A DNA stretch of 64,000 bases from Rubeoparvulum massiliense. Lineage in GTDB: Bacteria; Bacillota; Bacilli; Rubeoparvulales; Rubeoparvulaceae. Numbering within the stretch: position 1 is the first letter of the stretch; each line of letters opens with the position of its first letter. Shown here one piece after another: positions 48,852-58,025 of this stretch. The stretch covers positions 62,001 to 126,000 of the forward strand of contig NZ_CVPE01000005.1 of assembly GCF_001049895.1 (NCBI RefSeq). The letters run 5' to 3'. A program made the translations under genes and the position numbers. The notes below the pieces were generated by a model. The model was not told where the DNA came from. It saw only the letters and a list, made by a program, of their open reading frames with translations, and did no database searches.

Positions 48852-48865
48852 AGGTCTAAAGACCT
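48852..48865. promoter_or_regulatory. Palindrome, candidate activator site
   Basis: AGGTCT-AA-AGACCT lies just after the regulator's stop and about 100 bp upstream of the predicted sigma-54 start site, a usual place for an NtrC-type upstream activating sequence. Confidence 0.45.
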
Positions 48866-48867
48866 TA

Positions 48868-50277
48868 TCAATTTGAGAGGGTTTCATGAGTGCCATTCGA
48901 TGTATCGGAGATCTGGTACTCTTCAATTTTCCGGTAAAGGGTACTAATACTAATACCCAGTTGTTGTGCTGCTTGTGTTTTGTTCCCCTCCACCAATTGC
49001 AATACACATTGGATATGATGTCGTTCCATGGTGGCTAATGTTAAATCCTGATCCAAGCTCATCATTCCTATTCTTGGTATCGTTTTCAAAGTAGGATAAT
49101 CATGATATCCCTGTAAATGTTCAGCATGGATCAGTTCACCCTCTGATAAGAGAATCCCCCGTTCAATCATATTGCTCAATTCTCGAACATTTCCTGGATA
49201 TTCATAGGCATCTAGAAACTGCCATGCGTCTTCTGCCAATCGCTTCTCCTTCCCTAGCGGTGTATAGAGATGAAGAAAGTGTTGAGCTAATAAGGGGATG
49301 TCACAGGGATGCTCACGCAACGGTGGAGTCTGAATTGTCACGATACTTAAGCGGTAGTAGAGATCCTCGCGGAATTTACCCTCGCTGACCGCCTGCTGAA
49401 GATCACGATTGGTCGCCGCAACCACTCGTACTTTTACCTTGCGCAAGATATTCGAACCAATCCGACGGAACTCTCCATTCTCTAGGAACCGAAGGAGCTT
49501 TGCTTGAATCGATAGATCCATCTCACCGATTTCATCGAGAAAGAGGGTGCCACCTGCTGCCTCCTCCACAAGCCCGATCCTTGTGGTCACAGCCCCGGTA
49601 AAAGCTCCCCTTTCATAGCCGAACAATTCGCTTTCCAATAACTCCGGTGGTAGCGCAGCAGAATTCAGCACTTGGAATGGTTGATCCTTACGATAGCTAC
49701 ATTGGTGTAATGCTTTTGCAACCAAGTCTTTACCGGTTCCACTCTCCCCATAGATTAGAACCGTGGCTTCGCTATTGGCCACACAATGAATGAACTGATG
49801 CAAATTTCGAATCAAGGAATGTCGACCAATAATAAAACAACCGGAACACATGGAACCAAGTGCCAGCTGTCTACACATTTTCTCAAGACGTGAACGGTTT
49901 CCAAGTGCCCGGTTGATGGCTTCCTCTAGCTGAGGAAATGAAAAGGGGCGTGATAATGTTGTAAAAGCACCTAAGTAAAGGGCATGAGGTGAAAGTAAGG
50001 TTGCATCTTCCTTACAGGTGAAGATGACTTCAACTAAAGGAGATTGTTCTTTCACTTCCCTCAATAACTGCAAACTATTTCGATCCGGTAAAACTGCATC
50101 CAATATTAAGAGCTGAATCGGATGACCTGCCACATATTTCAGGGCCAATTCACCTGAAGAAACGAGCATTACATGATAGCCTAGTTCCACTAACTGTTGA
50201 CAGTAACTATCAAAGAGACTGGGCTCACCGATGGCAACCAATATGTCTGCAGGTTGATTAAAGCCATTCTTTTTCAT
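48868..50277 (-). CDS. Sigma-54-dependent transcriptional activator with atypical receiver
   Basis: A 469-residue NtrC-type activator: receiver-like domain (about 11-125), AAA+ domain (Walker A GESGTGKD, GAFTGA loop for sigma-54 contact, LFLDEIGEMD Walker B) and a Fis-type helix-turn-helix (NKTQAAQQLGISISTLYRKIEEY). The receiver keeps the phospho-acceptor-like Asp60, but the acidic pair is replaced by Ile16-Gly17 and the invariant lysine by Arg110, so normal phosphorylation is doubtful. The linker has three cysteines, Cys135, Cys144 and Cys147, possibly redox- or metal-sensing. No histidine kinase is adjacent. It very likely activates the molybdoenzyme operon next to it. Confidence 0.88.
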   Translation of the reverse strand: MKKNGFNQPADILVAIGEPSLFDSYCQQLVELGYHVMLVSSGELALKYVAGHPIQLLILDAVLPDRNSLQLLREVKEQSPLVEVIFTCKEDATLLSPHALYLGAFTTLSRPFSFPQLEEAINRALGNRSRLEKMCRQLALGSMCSGCFIIGRHSLIRNLHQFIHCVANSEATVLIYGESGTGKDLVAKALHQCSYRKDQPFQVLNSAALPPELLESELFGYERGAFTGAVTTRIGLVEEAAGGTLFLDEIGEMDLSIQAKLLRFLENGEFRRIGSNILRKVKVRVVAATNRDLQQAVSEGKFREDLYYRLSIVTIQTPPLREHPCDIPLLAQHFLHLYTPLGKEKRLAEDAWQFLDAYEYPGNVRELSNMIERGILLSEGELIHAEHLQGYHDYPTLKTIPRIGMMSLDQDLTLATMERHHIQCVLQLVEGNKTQAAQQLGISISTLYRKIEEYQISDTSNGTHETLSN

Positions 50278-50459
50278 GATTGCAATGTCGTTCCTTTCTA
50301 GTTGAATTCCCTTCTCATATTTATTATAAGCAAAGGAGATCCTCCAAAAGTGTACAATCCATGACAGGTTTCAAACAAATCCGCCAACGACTAAGCATAA
50401 TTCTCTATTCAGATGATGATACTGCATCCACTCTGCACATAAGCTATAATGAATAGAGT
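50278..50459. other. Intergenic region upstream of the regulator
   Basis: No gene seen. It contains the AAAGGAA ribosome-binding region of the regulator and AT-rich promoter-like sequence; nothing else is recognisable. Confidence 0.4.
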
Positions 50460-50905
50460 CTTCTTTTGAGACTCCCACGACTAAAGTCGCAAGCCCTGAC
50501 GGGTGGGATTCCTGCATGGCTTTGCGTTCTCAGTCCATTTCTGTTTTGAACAGCCTGCAAGATGAGGGTGTCTCATCACCCCTCCATATCCAGTGCATAT
50601 AGCAGATATGGCTACGCTACTATGACCATCGCGTACAGTTTTTTCGTTCGTGGTGTTTTAGCGTCTTGTTCTTGACGACACATATCGTTTTACCGATCGC
50701 ATGTATTAGGCGATCGAACCTTATACGATATCCAATTTTCAAAGAACGAGGTTGTGTTAGAGACTTGTACTTGTCTATAAGCAAATTATAGTACAATTCA
50801 GACAATTATGGTAGCCATAAGCTACCCCTTGTCTGACCTCGCTTTCATCCCATGTCTAAAGACGGGCTACGCCCTGCATGGGCTTTCTCGTTCGGAAAAT
50901 CGGTA
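50460..50905 (-). mobile_element. Relic resembling IS200/IS605 (TnpB-type) ends
   Basis: Two blocks in the same minus-strand orientation, GCGACTTTAGTCGTGGGAG (about 50470-50490) and CCCGTCTTTAGACATGGGATG (about 50850-50872), resemble the subterminal hairpins at the right ends of TnpB-type elements; each sits in a longer CCCA...TGGG fold. Between them is only a 61-codon open frame (50620-50805) that I cannot match to a transposase. I interpret this as two decayed right ends, which in active elements overlap the omega RNA. The assignment rests on remembered end sequences. Confidence 0.35.
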
Positions 50906-50957
50906 ACTGCACCTTCATAATGGTAATGGTTGTAGAGAAAGTTGAGGGTAATATCCA

Positions 50958-52133
50958 ATGAATCAGACAGATCAACTCGTAACAAGAGGGATACGCATCC
51001 ATTATCTTGTTCTGTTTTTCTCCTTTGGCGTGCTATTCCCATTCCTCGGTCCTTATTTTGAAAGTGAATTACAATTCTCAGGTACACAGATCGGGTTCTT
51101 ACTTTCACTTAATCCCATTGTACTAACCATTGCCCAGCCGATCTGGGGCGCAATGACTGATTATACCCAGAAGCCTCGGCTACTCCTACAGATCGCCTTG
51201 CTAGGGACTGCATTCACAACCTTTGCTTTTTTCTTTGTCTCATCCTATTGGAGTGTGGTCATTGCATATATTGCCCTCTCGCTCATTCAGAGTGCACTCG
51301 TTCCCATCTCTGATAGCTTAGCGATCCAATACGCAACGACAAAGGGCTTGGAATATGGTAGCTTCCGCCTTTGGGGTGCAATTGGCTTTGCCTTTTCCGT
51401 TTTGATCATGGGCTTTATTACTGAGCAATTAGGCTTACAATCCATCTTCATCGCCTTGATTCTCATTCTACTGATTGCCTTCTTGAACAGTAAGGTGTTA
51501 CCTGCCTACTCCGCACCATTAGCTGCCATTCAATGGAAAGTAGGTCTAGCACGTCTCTTAAAGATGCCGCAATACTTATTATTTTTACTCATCAATTTTA
51601 TGATTTTCGGCCCTATCTATGCGAACAATTCCTTTTTTGGCTTTCTCATACTAGGCATTGGCGGTAGCTTAGCCAGCTTAGGTTGGGCCTTTTTCCTAGC
51701 TGCTGGTAGTGAAGCACCTTTTATGAAAATAGCAGGGACCTGGATTCAGCGTTATGGCGTAATGACAATGATGATCGCTGCTGCTGCCATCGCAACATTG
51801 CGCTGGGGACTGTATGCCTTTCAACCCTCACTCTTGGTCATTTTTCTCTTGATCTTTCTGCAGGGTTTTTCCACAGGACTCTTTATTCCAGCTTCGATCC
51901 AGTTTGTCTATACCACCACACCGCGGGAAGTTCAAGCCACAGCCATCGCTGTGTACTCTGCTGTTGGTAACGGGTTAGGCACTTGGTTCTGTAGCCTGTT
52001 TGGCGGCTGGCTATACGAGAATTATTCCATTGGTACAACCTACCTCTTCTTCACCATTCTCTCTGCAGTAGGCTTGATTCTATTATTTGTCCTGAGAAAG
52101 TGTTACCACGAAAGTAAAGAAGACTTGCTTTAA
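50958..52133 (+). CDS. MFS transporter (PPP/YwbF-like)
   Basis: A 391-residue, 12-helix major facilitator of the MFS_1-like/PPP group (similar in pattern to B. subtilis YwbF and 3-phenylpropionate transporters). Recognisable segments include FFSFGVLFPFLGPYFESEL, QPIWGAMTDYTQKPR and EYGSFRLWGAIGFAFSVLIMG. GAGGG lies before the ATG. It stands alone, with its own terminator, beside the IS-like relic. Substrate unknown. Confidence 0.82.
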   Translation: MNQTDQLVTRGIRIHYLVLFFSFGVLFPFLGPYFESELQFSGTQIGFLLSLNPIVLTIAQPIWGAMTDYTQKPRLLLQIALLGTAFTTFAFFFVSSYWSVVIAYIALSLIQSALVPISDSLAIQYATTKGLEYGSFRLWGAIGFAFSVLIMGFITEQLGLQSIFIALILILLIAFLNSKVLPAYSAPLAAIQWKVGLARLLKMPQYLLFLLINFMIFGPIYANNSFFGFLILGIGGSLASLGWAFFLAAGSEAPFMKIAGTWIQRYGVMTMMIAAAAIATLRWGLYAFQPSLLVIFLLIFLQGFSTGLFIPASIQFVYTTTPREVQATAIAVYSAVGNGLGTWFCSLFGGWLYENYSIGTTYLFFTILSAVGLILLFVLRKCYHESKEDLL

Positions 52134-52163
52134 CCGGCCAATCATCGAATCATCTCATTAATC

Positions 52164-52201
52164 GAGACCTCCCCATATTGATAGGGTGAGGTCTCTTTTT
52201 T
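52164..52201 (+). terminator. Terminator of the MFS gene
   Basis: GAGACCT (52164-52170) pairs with AGGTCTC (52189-52195), with an inner CCC/GGG stem, followed by TTTTTTT. Confidence 0.88.
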
Positions 52202-52281
52202 AAACTTTATTGCCTATTTTTGCTATTTTAGTTATACTGGCTATATCGATTTCCCATCTGTTGTAAAGGGAGGAATAGTCT

Positions 52282-53241
52282 GTGAGTTACCAAAAATGGC
52301 GTTGGATGCTGTTGATAGTTGCCCTAATTATTATTGTCACCGGAGTGGCATTTGGACCTTATACTCAAGCTTTTGTCGCTAGTAAATCTCCTGATGAAGA
52401 GGCCCTCCTCAGTAAAATGGGTGTGAATGAAGGAGGTAGTGTCAATCATTTGGTTGCCTATCTCGCTTGGGGTGGACCACATTGGGAGAAGCAACTTACC
52501 CGTTTTCTTGATGATGGCCTAGACCTAGTAGAAGACGCGCGGAATGATTACACTAGCCCCAAAGAATATAAGAAAGCTTATGAGGGATTGGAGAAACAAT
52601 TAGATGAAACGCTGGCGAAGATCGAGGAACGGCGATTCTATGGCGCTAATCACAAATATGAAAAGCAACTCCTTTCCTTCTATCAAAAGTTTCAGCAATC
52701 AATGGCTGAGGTGGATGGTGCAGGGAAAGGTGATGAATGGGAGGGTAAGAGCCTTTCAAAGATTCGAAATCAATTACGTAGCTTAGAAGAGGAATTAGAA
52801 GATCTCCAGTATGAAATACAGGAATTTACTTGGGAAGTGAGTAAAGAGGTATTACTTGATGCTGAAGCATGGTATGAGGAGATTGAACCTTACTATGAAA
52901 TGTTTCATGAGATCTATGAGAAAACCACGAATCTTGCTTACAAACTAAGAAATAAGGAGATTAGCTATAAAGAGTATAAGGAAATGGCAACCCAGCTTGA
53001 TGAGCATCTCAAGAAGGTCCATGCCAAAATCGTGAAAACTCCTTATCCCAAACAGCTAGAGTCATTGGCTGGTTCGCTCTATATCATATTAGAGGATTTA
53101 ACTACCGTTCATGAAATGTTTGCAACGCGTATAACCAGAAATGGAGCCTTTAGCGAAGAGGATCAGGAACAAGTAGAGCATCTTAGACAAATCAATGAAT
53201 CTATCCTCGATGAAATATGGGAGGCATATGGTAGATTTTGA
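52282..53241 (+). CDS. Membrane-anchored helical protein of unknown function (319 aa)
   Basis: Not recognised. One N-terminal transmembrane helix (about 8-27) anchors a largely alpha-helical, acidic extracellular domain. The domain seems to hold two ~125-residue units, each with a YK(K/E) motif (SPKEYKKAYEGLEKQLDETLAKIEE and SYKEYKEMATQLDEHLKKVHAKIVK). The following lipoprotein gene has the same arrangement, so the two are probably distant paralogues. GTG start behind AAGGGAGG. It ends in its own terminator. Confidence 0.65.
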   Translation: MSYQKWRWMLLIVALIIIVTGVAFGPYTQAFVASKSPDEEALLSKMGVNEGGSVNHLVAYLAWGGPHWEKQLTRFLDDGLDLVEDARNDYTSPKEYKKAYEGLEKQLDETLAKIEERRFYGANHKYEKQLLSFYQKFQQSMAEVDGAGKGDEWEGKSLSKIRNQLRSLEEELEDLQYEIQEFTWEVSKEVLLDAEAWYEEIEPYYEMFHEIYEKTTNLAYKLRNKEISYKEYKEMATQLDEHLKKVHAKIVKTPYPKQLESLAGSLYIILEDLTTVHEMFATRITRNGAFSEEDQEQVEHLRQINESILDEIWEAYGRF

Positions 53242-53276
53242 AGCAGTTAGGAATCCTTCCTTCTGCTTTTTATTTT
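53241..53276 (+). terminator. Terminator after the 319-aa gene
   Basis: AAGCAG...CTGCTT with an inner AGGAA/TTCCT stem is followed by TTTTATTTTT. The rest of 53277-53444 is AT-rich promoter-like DNA without a gene. Confidence 0.78.
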
Positions 53277-53444
53277 TCCCTCTCCAATGAATTCATCTTT
53301 GAATTACTAGAAAAAACATACATTTTATTCTAATAAGTCCTACTTATGCTTCTTATGTATAAATTTCTAAATGGCTATAATTTTAAATGTTGCATAAAAA
53401 ACCATATAAATTTTAAACTTGGTAGGTTTTAGAGGAGGATACCA

Positions 53445-54425
53445 TTGAAAAATTTTCGTTATGTTATGAGTTTATTTGTCGTACTAGTCCTAGCGATTAC
53501 GATGATTGGTTGCTCCAGTGATAAGAAAGCAGATGCACCAAAGGATGAGGAGAAACCTGCAGTAACAGATACGGAGAAAAAGGAAGAAACAAAGGATGAA
53601 GCCCAAACAGAATTTACTGCCGACGATGTAAAGGAAGCCTTCATGAATTGGAACGTAGGTAATGAAATTGATCAATTCTATGTACTGATGGCGGAAAATG
53701 GACAAATCGTTGACCAGGTACTTGCAGGCGAACGCTCTGTCGATGAATATAAAGCAGAAAATGCTGCGATTCTAGAAGAAGCTACTGTAGTCGTAAATAA
53801 GATTGCCGAGACCCCTATTAAGCCAGCTGGTGAGGATGCCAAAGCAGAGATTGTATCATTATACCAAGAATATCTCCAAGGATTTGCTGGAACCAGTGAG
53901 ATCTTTAATGATGACGCAACTGTAAACACAGAAAAACTAAATCCACTATTAGAAAAGATGGTGGCAACAGAGAATCAAATACAGGTTGCCCTAAAGCTGA
54001 TGCTCTATGATGTTCAAGAGGCTAGCGATGAAGAGATTGATGCTGCTAATGAATGGTTAGCTGCTATAGAAGAAGCATCCAATGTAATTTGGGGTAACAT
54101 GATCACTATGGATGAGCTCTATATGGAAACACTAAATGGTCAAAAAACCCCTGCTGACTATAAAAATGAAGCAGCCACCTTAGTTAAAGCATCACAAGAA
54201 GCCTTAGCTCAAGTAGAAGAGACTGCTGTACCTACCAATGCTGAGAATTTCCGTGAGTCATACTTAGAGATGCTTCAACTCTCTGTTGAGATGGATGAAC
54301 TACGGATGAATGCCTTCAATGATGATGGGACATTCAATGAGGAGGTCATTACACAAGTAGATGAGCATCTTGCCATGATCACCAGTATTCAATCTGACAT
54401 AGCCCTACTCTACGGATTTGAATAA
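53445..54425 (+). CDS. Helical lipoprotein of unknown function (326 aa)
   Basis: A lipoprotein: signal peptide with lipobox IGC (Cys23), then a Lys/Glu/Asp-rich linker to about residue 55, then an acidic helical domain. Two units repeat the pattern SVDEYKAENAAILEEATVVVNKIAETP and TPADYKNEAATLVKASQEALAQVEETA, about 135 residues apart. The same pattern is found in the preceding membrane-anchored protein. TTG start with GGAGG five bases upstream. Function unknown; an extracellular sensing or binding role is only a guess. Confidence 0.68.
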   Translation: MKNFRYVMSLFVVLVLAITMIGCSSDKKADAPKDEEKPAVTDTEKKEETKDEAQTEFTADDVKEAFMNWNVGNEIDQFYVLMAENGQIVDQVLAGERSVDEYKAENAAILEEATVVVNKIAETPIKPAGEDAKAEIVSLYQEYLQGFAGTSEIFNDDATVNTEKLNPLLEKMVATENQIQVALKLMLYDVQEASDEEIDAANEWLAAIEEASNVIWGNMITMDELYMETLNGQKTPADYKNEAATLVKASQEALAQVEETAVPTNAENFRESYLEMLQLSVEMDELRMNAFNDDGTFNEEVITQVDEHLAMITSIQSDIALLYGFE

Positions 54426-54451
54426 GATTAATCCAAAAAGTCTGATTTTAG

Positions 54452-54482
54452 AACAGAAGGAATAATTCCTTCTGTTTTTTTC
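54452..54482 (+). terminator. Terminator of the lipoprotein gene
   Basis: AACAGAAGGAA and TTCCTTCTGTT form a perfect 11-bp stem with a TAA loop, followed by TTTTTTCTTTT. Confidence 0.92.
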
Positions 54483-54698
54483 TTTTACCTCCCTACCCTC
54501 TCTTGTTGCCTTTATCACTCAACCAGCTCATTTTGCATATTTTTCCTTCAACCTTTATTTAAAATGACTCATTCACAATTCTAGTAATCAACGCATTTAA
54601 TGGTAGAATTTATATAGGGCTATTTTCCTAGCAAACATCCATCTGATTTCACTATGATTGGTGAGCCTATGGCAGAAGATGTAAGGAGGAAACTATGC

Positions 54699-57600
54699 AT
54701 GCTACAGTCATTGTTCAATCGTTTCACATCAAGCAATCCAAATCTTGATATCGAAGAAGATCTTCAACAAATATATAATCTGCTTTTTGAGCAAGATAGT
54801 TTACCTGAAGCTGTCTTGGATGAGCATGGAACAATCCTTTTGGCCAATCAAGAATTTAAAGAGCTATTTCAGCTGCGAAAGGTGAGCGGCCTTCAACTAT
54901 CAACCCTGCTTAATCCCTCTAGCTGTGATCAGTTTAAGTCCTACCTTATCAATGTTTTTGATGGTGACTCCTACCTCGAGACCATGGACTTTCAGCTACC
55001 TGACCAGCAAATTCTACCCATTCCCACCCGCCTTCTTCCCATCTCAAGCAAGCGTTCACCTGTGGACTTTGTTCTATGCAAGCTAGAGATTGCTTCCGGT
55101 GTAGGAGAGTCTGACCTCTTTTTTTCCCAAACAGAACGACTGGATGCATTACTAACCACACTACCCATCTCACTCTATATCCTAGCTGTGAAAAAACAGC
55201 AATTTACCTACCTTAGTCAAGGCGTAGAAAAAATCTGGGGTGTACCCCGTACGCTTTTACAATCCAATTCTAGCTTACTTACACAACACGTTCACCCTGA
55301 TGATCTAGCCAAGGTAGAGAAGCTGCCCCACGCTCGCTCGGTTCATGAGACTTACCATCACACCTTCCGCATTCTCCAACAGAACGGTGAGATCCATTGG
55401 ATCCTTGAACATCGTTTCCCGAAAAAAGACCACCAAGGAGAAGTGGTGGGCTTATTAGGTATCGCCATCGATATCACCAATAAAGAATTAAACCGACGTG
55501 GTATCGAAGAAGCAAAGCAGCAGGTGGAGCTATTAAAACGAGGACTAGAAGATACGCTTCCCCTCCTCCAAGCTGATGAAGCTGGTAGAGTGGTCCACAT
55601 TAACACCCAGTTCTGTCAGCTGACCCAATATAGTGCTCAAGAGCTACTCACACACCATAATCCCTATCTGCCAACAAAGGCATGGGGCAAGCTAACTCAA
55701 GGTGAATGCTGGTATGGCCAATGGGAGACCACCAAAAAGGACGGGAGTCTATTAATTCTTTCTATCGCTGCGATTCCTGCCATGAGAAACGGAACCCTCT
55801 CTGGATATCTTGCCATCTATCAGGATCATACTAGTGAAAAGGTGATCAAGGAGCTACTAGATGAGCTGCAAACAAGAATTACCCATGCCCAAGGTCTTGC
55901 AAAAATTGGTTGCTGGGAACGGGACTGCACCACCGATCAAATCACCATCACCCCTGAGATTACCCATATTCTCGGCTACCCTAGTAGTGAGCTAGTTACC
56001 TTGGAGAAATTTATGTCCCATGTACACCCCGATGATTTACCCAGTATGTACGAGAAACTGAATCTCTTAAAAATTGGCCAAAAAGTAAACTTTGTGCATC
56101 GAATTATCCATGCAGATCATTCCATTCGCTATGTACATCAAATTTGTGAAGTATTAAAAGATGAAAATGGTACTCCTCTTAAATCCATTGGGACGATCCA
56201 AGATATTACGGAACAAAAAAATTTCGAAGCCAAATATCGCAAAATGGCTTATGAAGATGAGTTAACCATGCTACCCAATCGCCGTAGTTTAGAAGAGAAA
56301 ATCGATCACATGATCGAAGATAGTAGAAAAAAGCATGAAATGTTTGCCCTTCTTTCGCTCTATGTGAATAATTTTTCACGGATCAATAGTAACTTTGGCT
56401 ATGAAATGGGTGATCGCCTTCTCCGAAAGGTAGCGTTTCGCCTTAAACGGTACACAAAAGAACATCACGGCTTCGTTGGCCGCTTGTTCGGGAACCGTTT
56501 TTTAATTCTCTGCCCCATCAAGGAGATAGATGAGCTTAAAGTACTAGCTGAAGGGCTGATTAAACAATTTGAAGAACCCTATATTATTGATGATTATCAT
56601 CTCAATTTAACCATCAATCTCGGCATCAGCACATTCCCGCTAGATGGAGAAGATGGAAAAGCATTGCTTAAGCATGCTGATATTGCACAAGCCCGCTCCT
56701 CTGAACGAGGAATGAATCAATATGAGTGCTATACATCCACCATGAATGTTCAGTCCTACCGTCATTTCTCCTTAGCCAATGACCTGGTTCAGGCTTTCAA
56801 TGAACACAAGTTCAAAGTATATTTCCAGCCCCGCGTGGAGCCTTATCAATTTCACATTGTCGGTGCAGTGGCAAGTATTTATTGGGAGCATCCTGAATGG
56901 GGCGTGATTCCGACCCAGGACCTCATATCACTTACAGAAGAGACTGGACTTACTCTCCCCATAGGTGACTGGTTATTTCAACAGGTACTTCGTCAAATCA
57001 GCCAGTGGCAAGAAGCTGACGAACCAATTGTGCCCATCTCCATTCGTTGTTCCACCTTACAATTTCTCGATCCCCACCTAGTGAGGGATCTCCTTCAGCT
57101 CCTCTCTCAATATAAGATTGAACCTCATTGGCTTGAGCTTGAACTGAGTGAGCGTGTCAACCTCGAAGAGAATCAGGAAATTTTGCGCTCAATTCATCAG
57201 ATTCGAGAAGCAGGGATCAAGTTAACCATCAATAACTTTGGTACAGGTCATTCCTCCTTCCTTTTCTTAAAGGAGCATCAGGCAGATAAGTTAAAGATTG
57301 ATTATCGCTTTATTGCAGATATCTATAAAAATAACGAAAGCCGTTTTATCGTGCAAAGCATTCTCCATCTCGCTCAGCTTTTGAAAATTAAGGTGGTAGC
57401 TGATGGCGTAACCAATGCTGAGCAATTGCGAATCTTACAGGATTTGAAGTGTTCAGAAATGAAGGGACCGCTCTTTGGTCAATCGATGGGAGCGGAGGAA
57501 TTTAATAAGCTGTTACAAAAAGGGAGCTGTAAACCCTTAGTCTCTTCATTTTCCAAGGAGAACTTGTATGAACGGAGAAAGTACTTCCGTATTTCCTTTA

Positions 57601-57998
57601 CCTATCCCCTTGAAGCCAATATGACCATTGCTAATATTGGTGCAAAAAAAGTAAAGGTTGGTTACACCACAGTATTAATCAATGATATCGGTCCAGGAGG
57701 ACTCTGTTTCTTCACCAATGTAAAGCTACCACTCTCAGAAGAGTTGACCCTATGCTTCACCACCATTCTCTTAGGCGAAGAGATCCAATTTTACGGTCAT
57801 AATGTTTGGACCGAAGAAGTACAGAAAGACCTCTACCGATATGGCGTAGAATTTCATATGGAGGAGAAAGAGCGAGAACAGTACATTGCATTCTTTAATC
57901 AGCTCCAAGTGAAATTAAAAAATGAGGTCTGGTTGAATAATTGTAGCTTCATTAAAATTCATAATCGAGCTGAATATTTTAAACGTGAACAAGAATAG
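54699..57998 (+). CDS. Multi-PAS, degenerate GGDEF-EAL protein with C-terminal PilZ domain
   Basis: A 1099-residue cytosolic signalling protein. Four PAS-like regions (about 30-130, 139-264, 280-385, 393-507) precede a GGDEF domain (about 515-680), an EAL domain (about 694-934) and a PilZ domain (about 956-1070). The GGDEF site reads FGNRF and the EAL site is altered (EAL lost in GAVASIYW, DDFG is NNFG, the SxNxS asparagine is Arg), so both are probably inactive. The PilZ c-di-GMP motifs RRKYFR and NDIGPGG are kept. I infer a c-di-GMP receptor rather than a turnover enzyme. The ATG at 54699 has AAGGAGG nine bases upstream, favoured over 54654. Confidence 0.87.
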   Translation: MLQSLFNRFTSSNPNLDIEEDLQQIYNLLFEQDSLPEAVLDEHGTILLANQEFKELFQLRKVSGLQLSTLLNPSSCDQFKSYLINVFDGDSYLETMDFQLPDQQILPIPTRLLPISSKRSPVDFVLCKLEIASGVGESDLFFSQTERLDALLTTLPISLYILAVKKQQFTYLSQGVEKIWGVPRTLLQSNSSLLTQHVHPDDLAKVEKLPHARSVHETYHHTFRILQQNGEIHWILEHRFPKKDHQGEVVGLLGIAIDITNKELNRRGIEEAKQQVELLKRGLEDTLPLLQADEAGRVVHINTQFCQLTQYSAQELLTHHNPYLPTKAWGKLTQGECWYGQWETTKKDGSLLILSIAAIPAMRNGTLSGYLAIYQDHTSEKVIKELLDELQTRITHAQGLAKIGCWERDCTTDQITITPEITHILGYPSSELVTLEKFMSHVHPDDLPSMYEKLNLLKIGQKVNFVHRIIHADHSIRYVHQICEVLKDENGTPLKSIGTIQDITEQKNFEAKYRKMAYEDELTMLPNRRSLEEKIDHMIEDSRKKHEMFALLSLYVNNFSRINSNFGYEMGDRLLRKVAFRLKRYTKEHHGFVGRLFGNRFLILCPIKEIDELKVLAEGLIKQFEEPYIIDDYHLNLTINLGISTFPLDGEDGKALLKHADIAQARSSERGMNQYECYTSTMNVQSYRHFSLANDLVQAFNEHKFKVYFQPRVEPYQFHIVGAVASIYWEHPEWGVIPTQDLISLTEETGLTLPIGDWLFQQVLRQISQWQEADEPIVPISIRCSTLQFLDPHLVRDLLQLLSQYKIEPHWLELELSERVNLEENQEILRSIHQIREAGIKLTINNFGTGHSSFLFLKEHQADKLKIDYRFIADIYKNNESRFIVQSILHLAQLLKIKVVADGVTNAEQLRILQDLKCSEMKGPLFGQSMGAEEFNKLLQKGSCKPLVSSFSKENLYERRKYFRISFTYPLEANMTIANIGAKKVKVGYTTVLINDIGPGGLCFFTNVKLPLSEELTLCFTTILLGEEIQFYGHNVWTEEVQKDLYRYGVEFHMEEKEREQYIAFFNQLQVKLKNEVWLNNCSFIKIHNRAEYFKREQE

Positions 57999-58025
57999 CT
58001 GGGATAAAAACATCCCAGCTTTTTT
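57997..58025 (+). terminator. Terminator after the PilZ protein gene
   Basis: AGCTGGGAT (57997-58005) pairs with ATCCCAGCT (58012-58020), followed by TTTTTT. It lies between convergent genes and overlaps the sensor kinase stop. Confidence 0.9.

Noticed and set aside
50620-50805. 61-residue minus-strand protein
   Set aside because: No ribosome-binding site, no recognisable similarity; it lies between two IS-like end structures.
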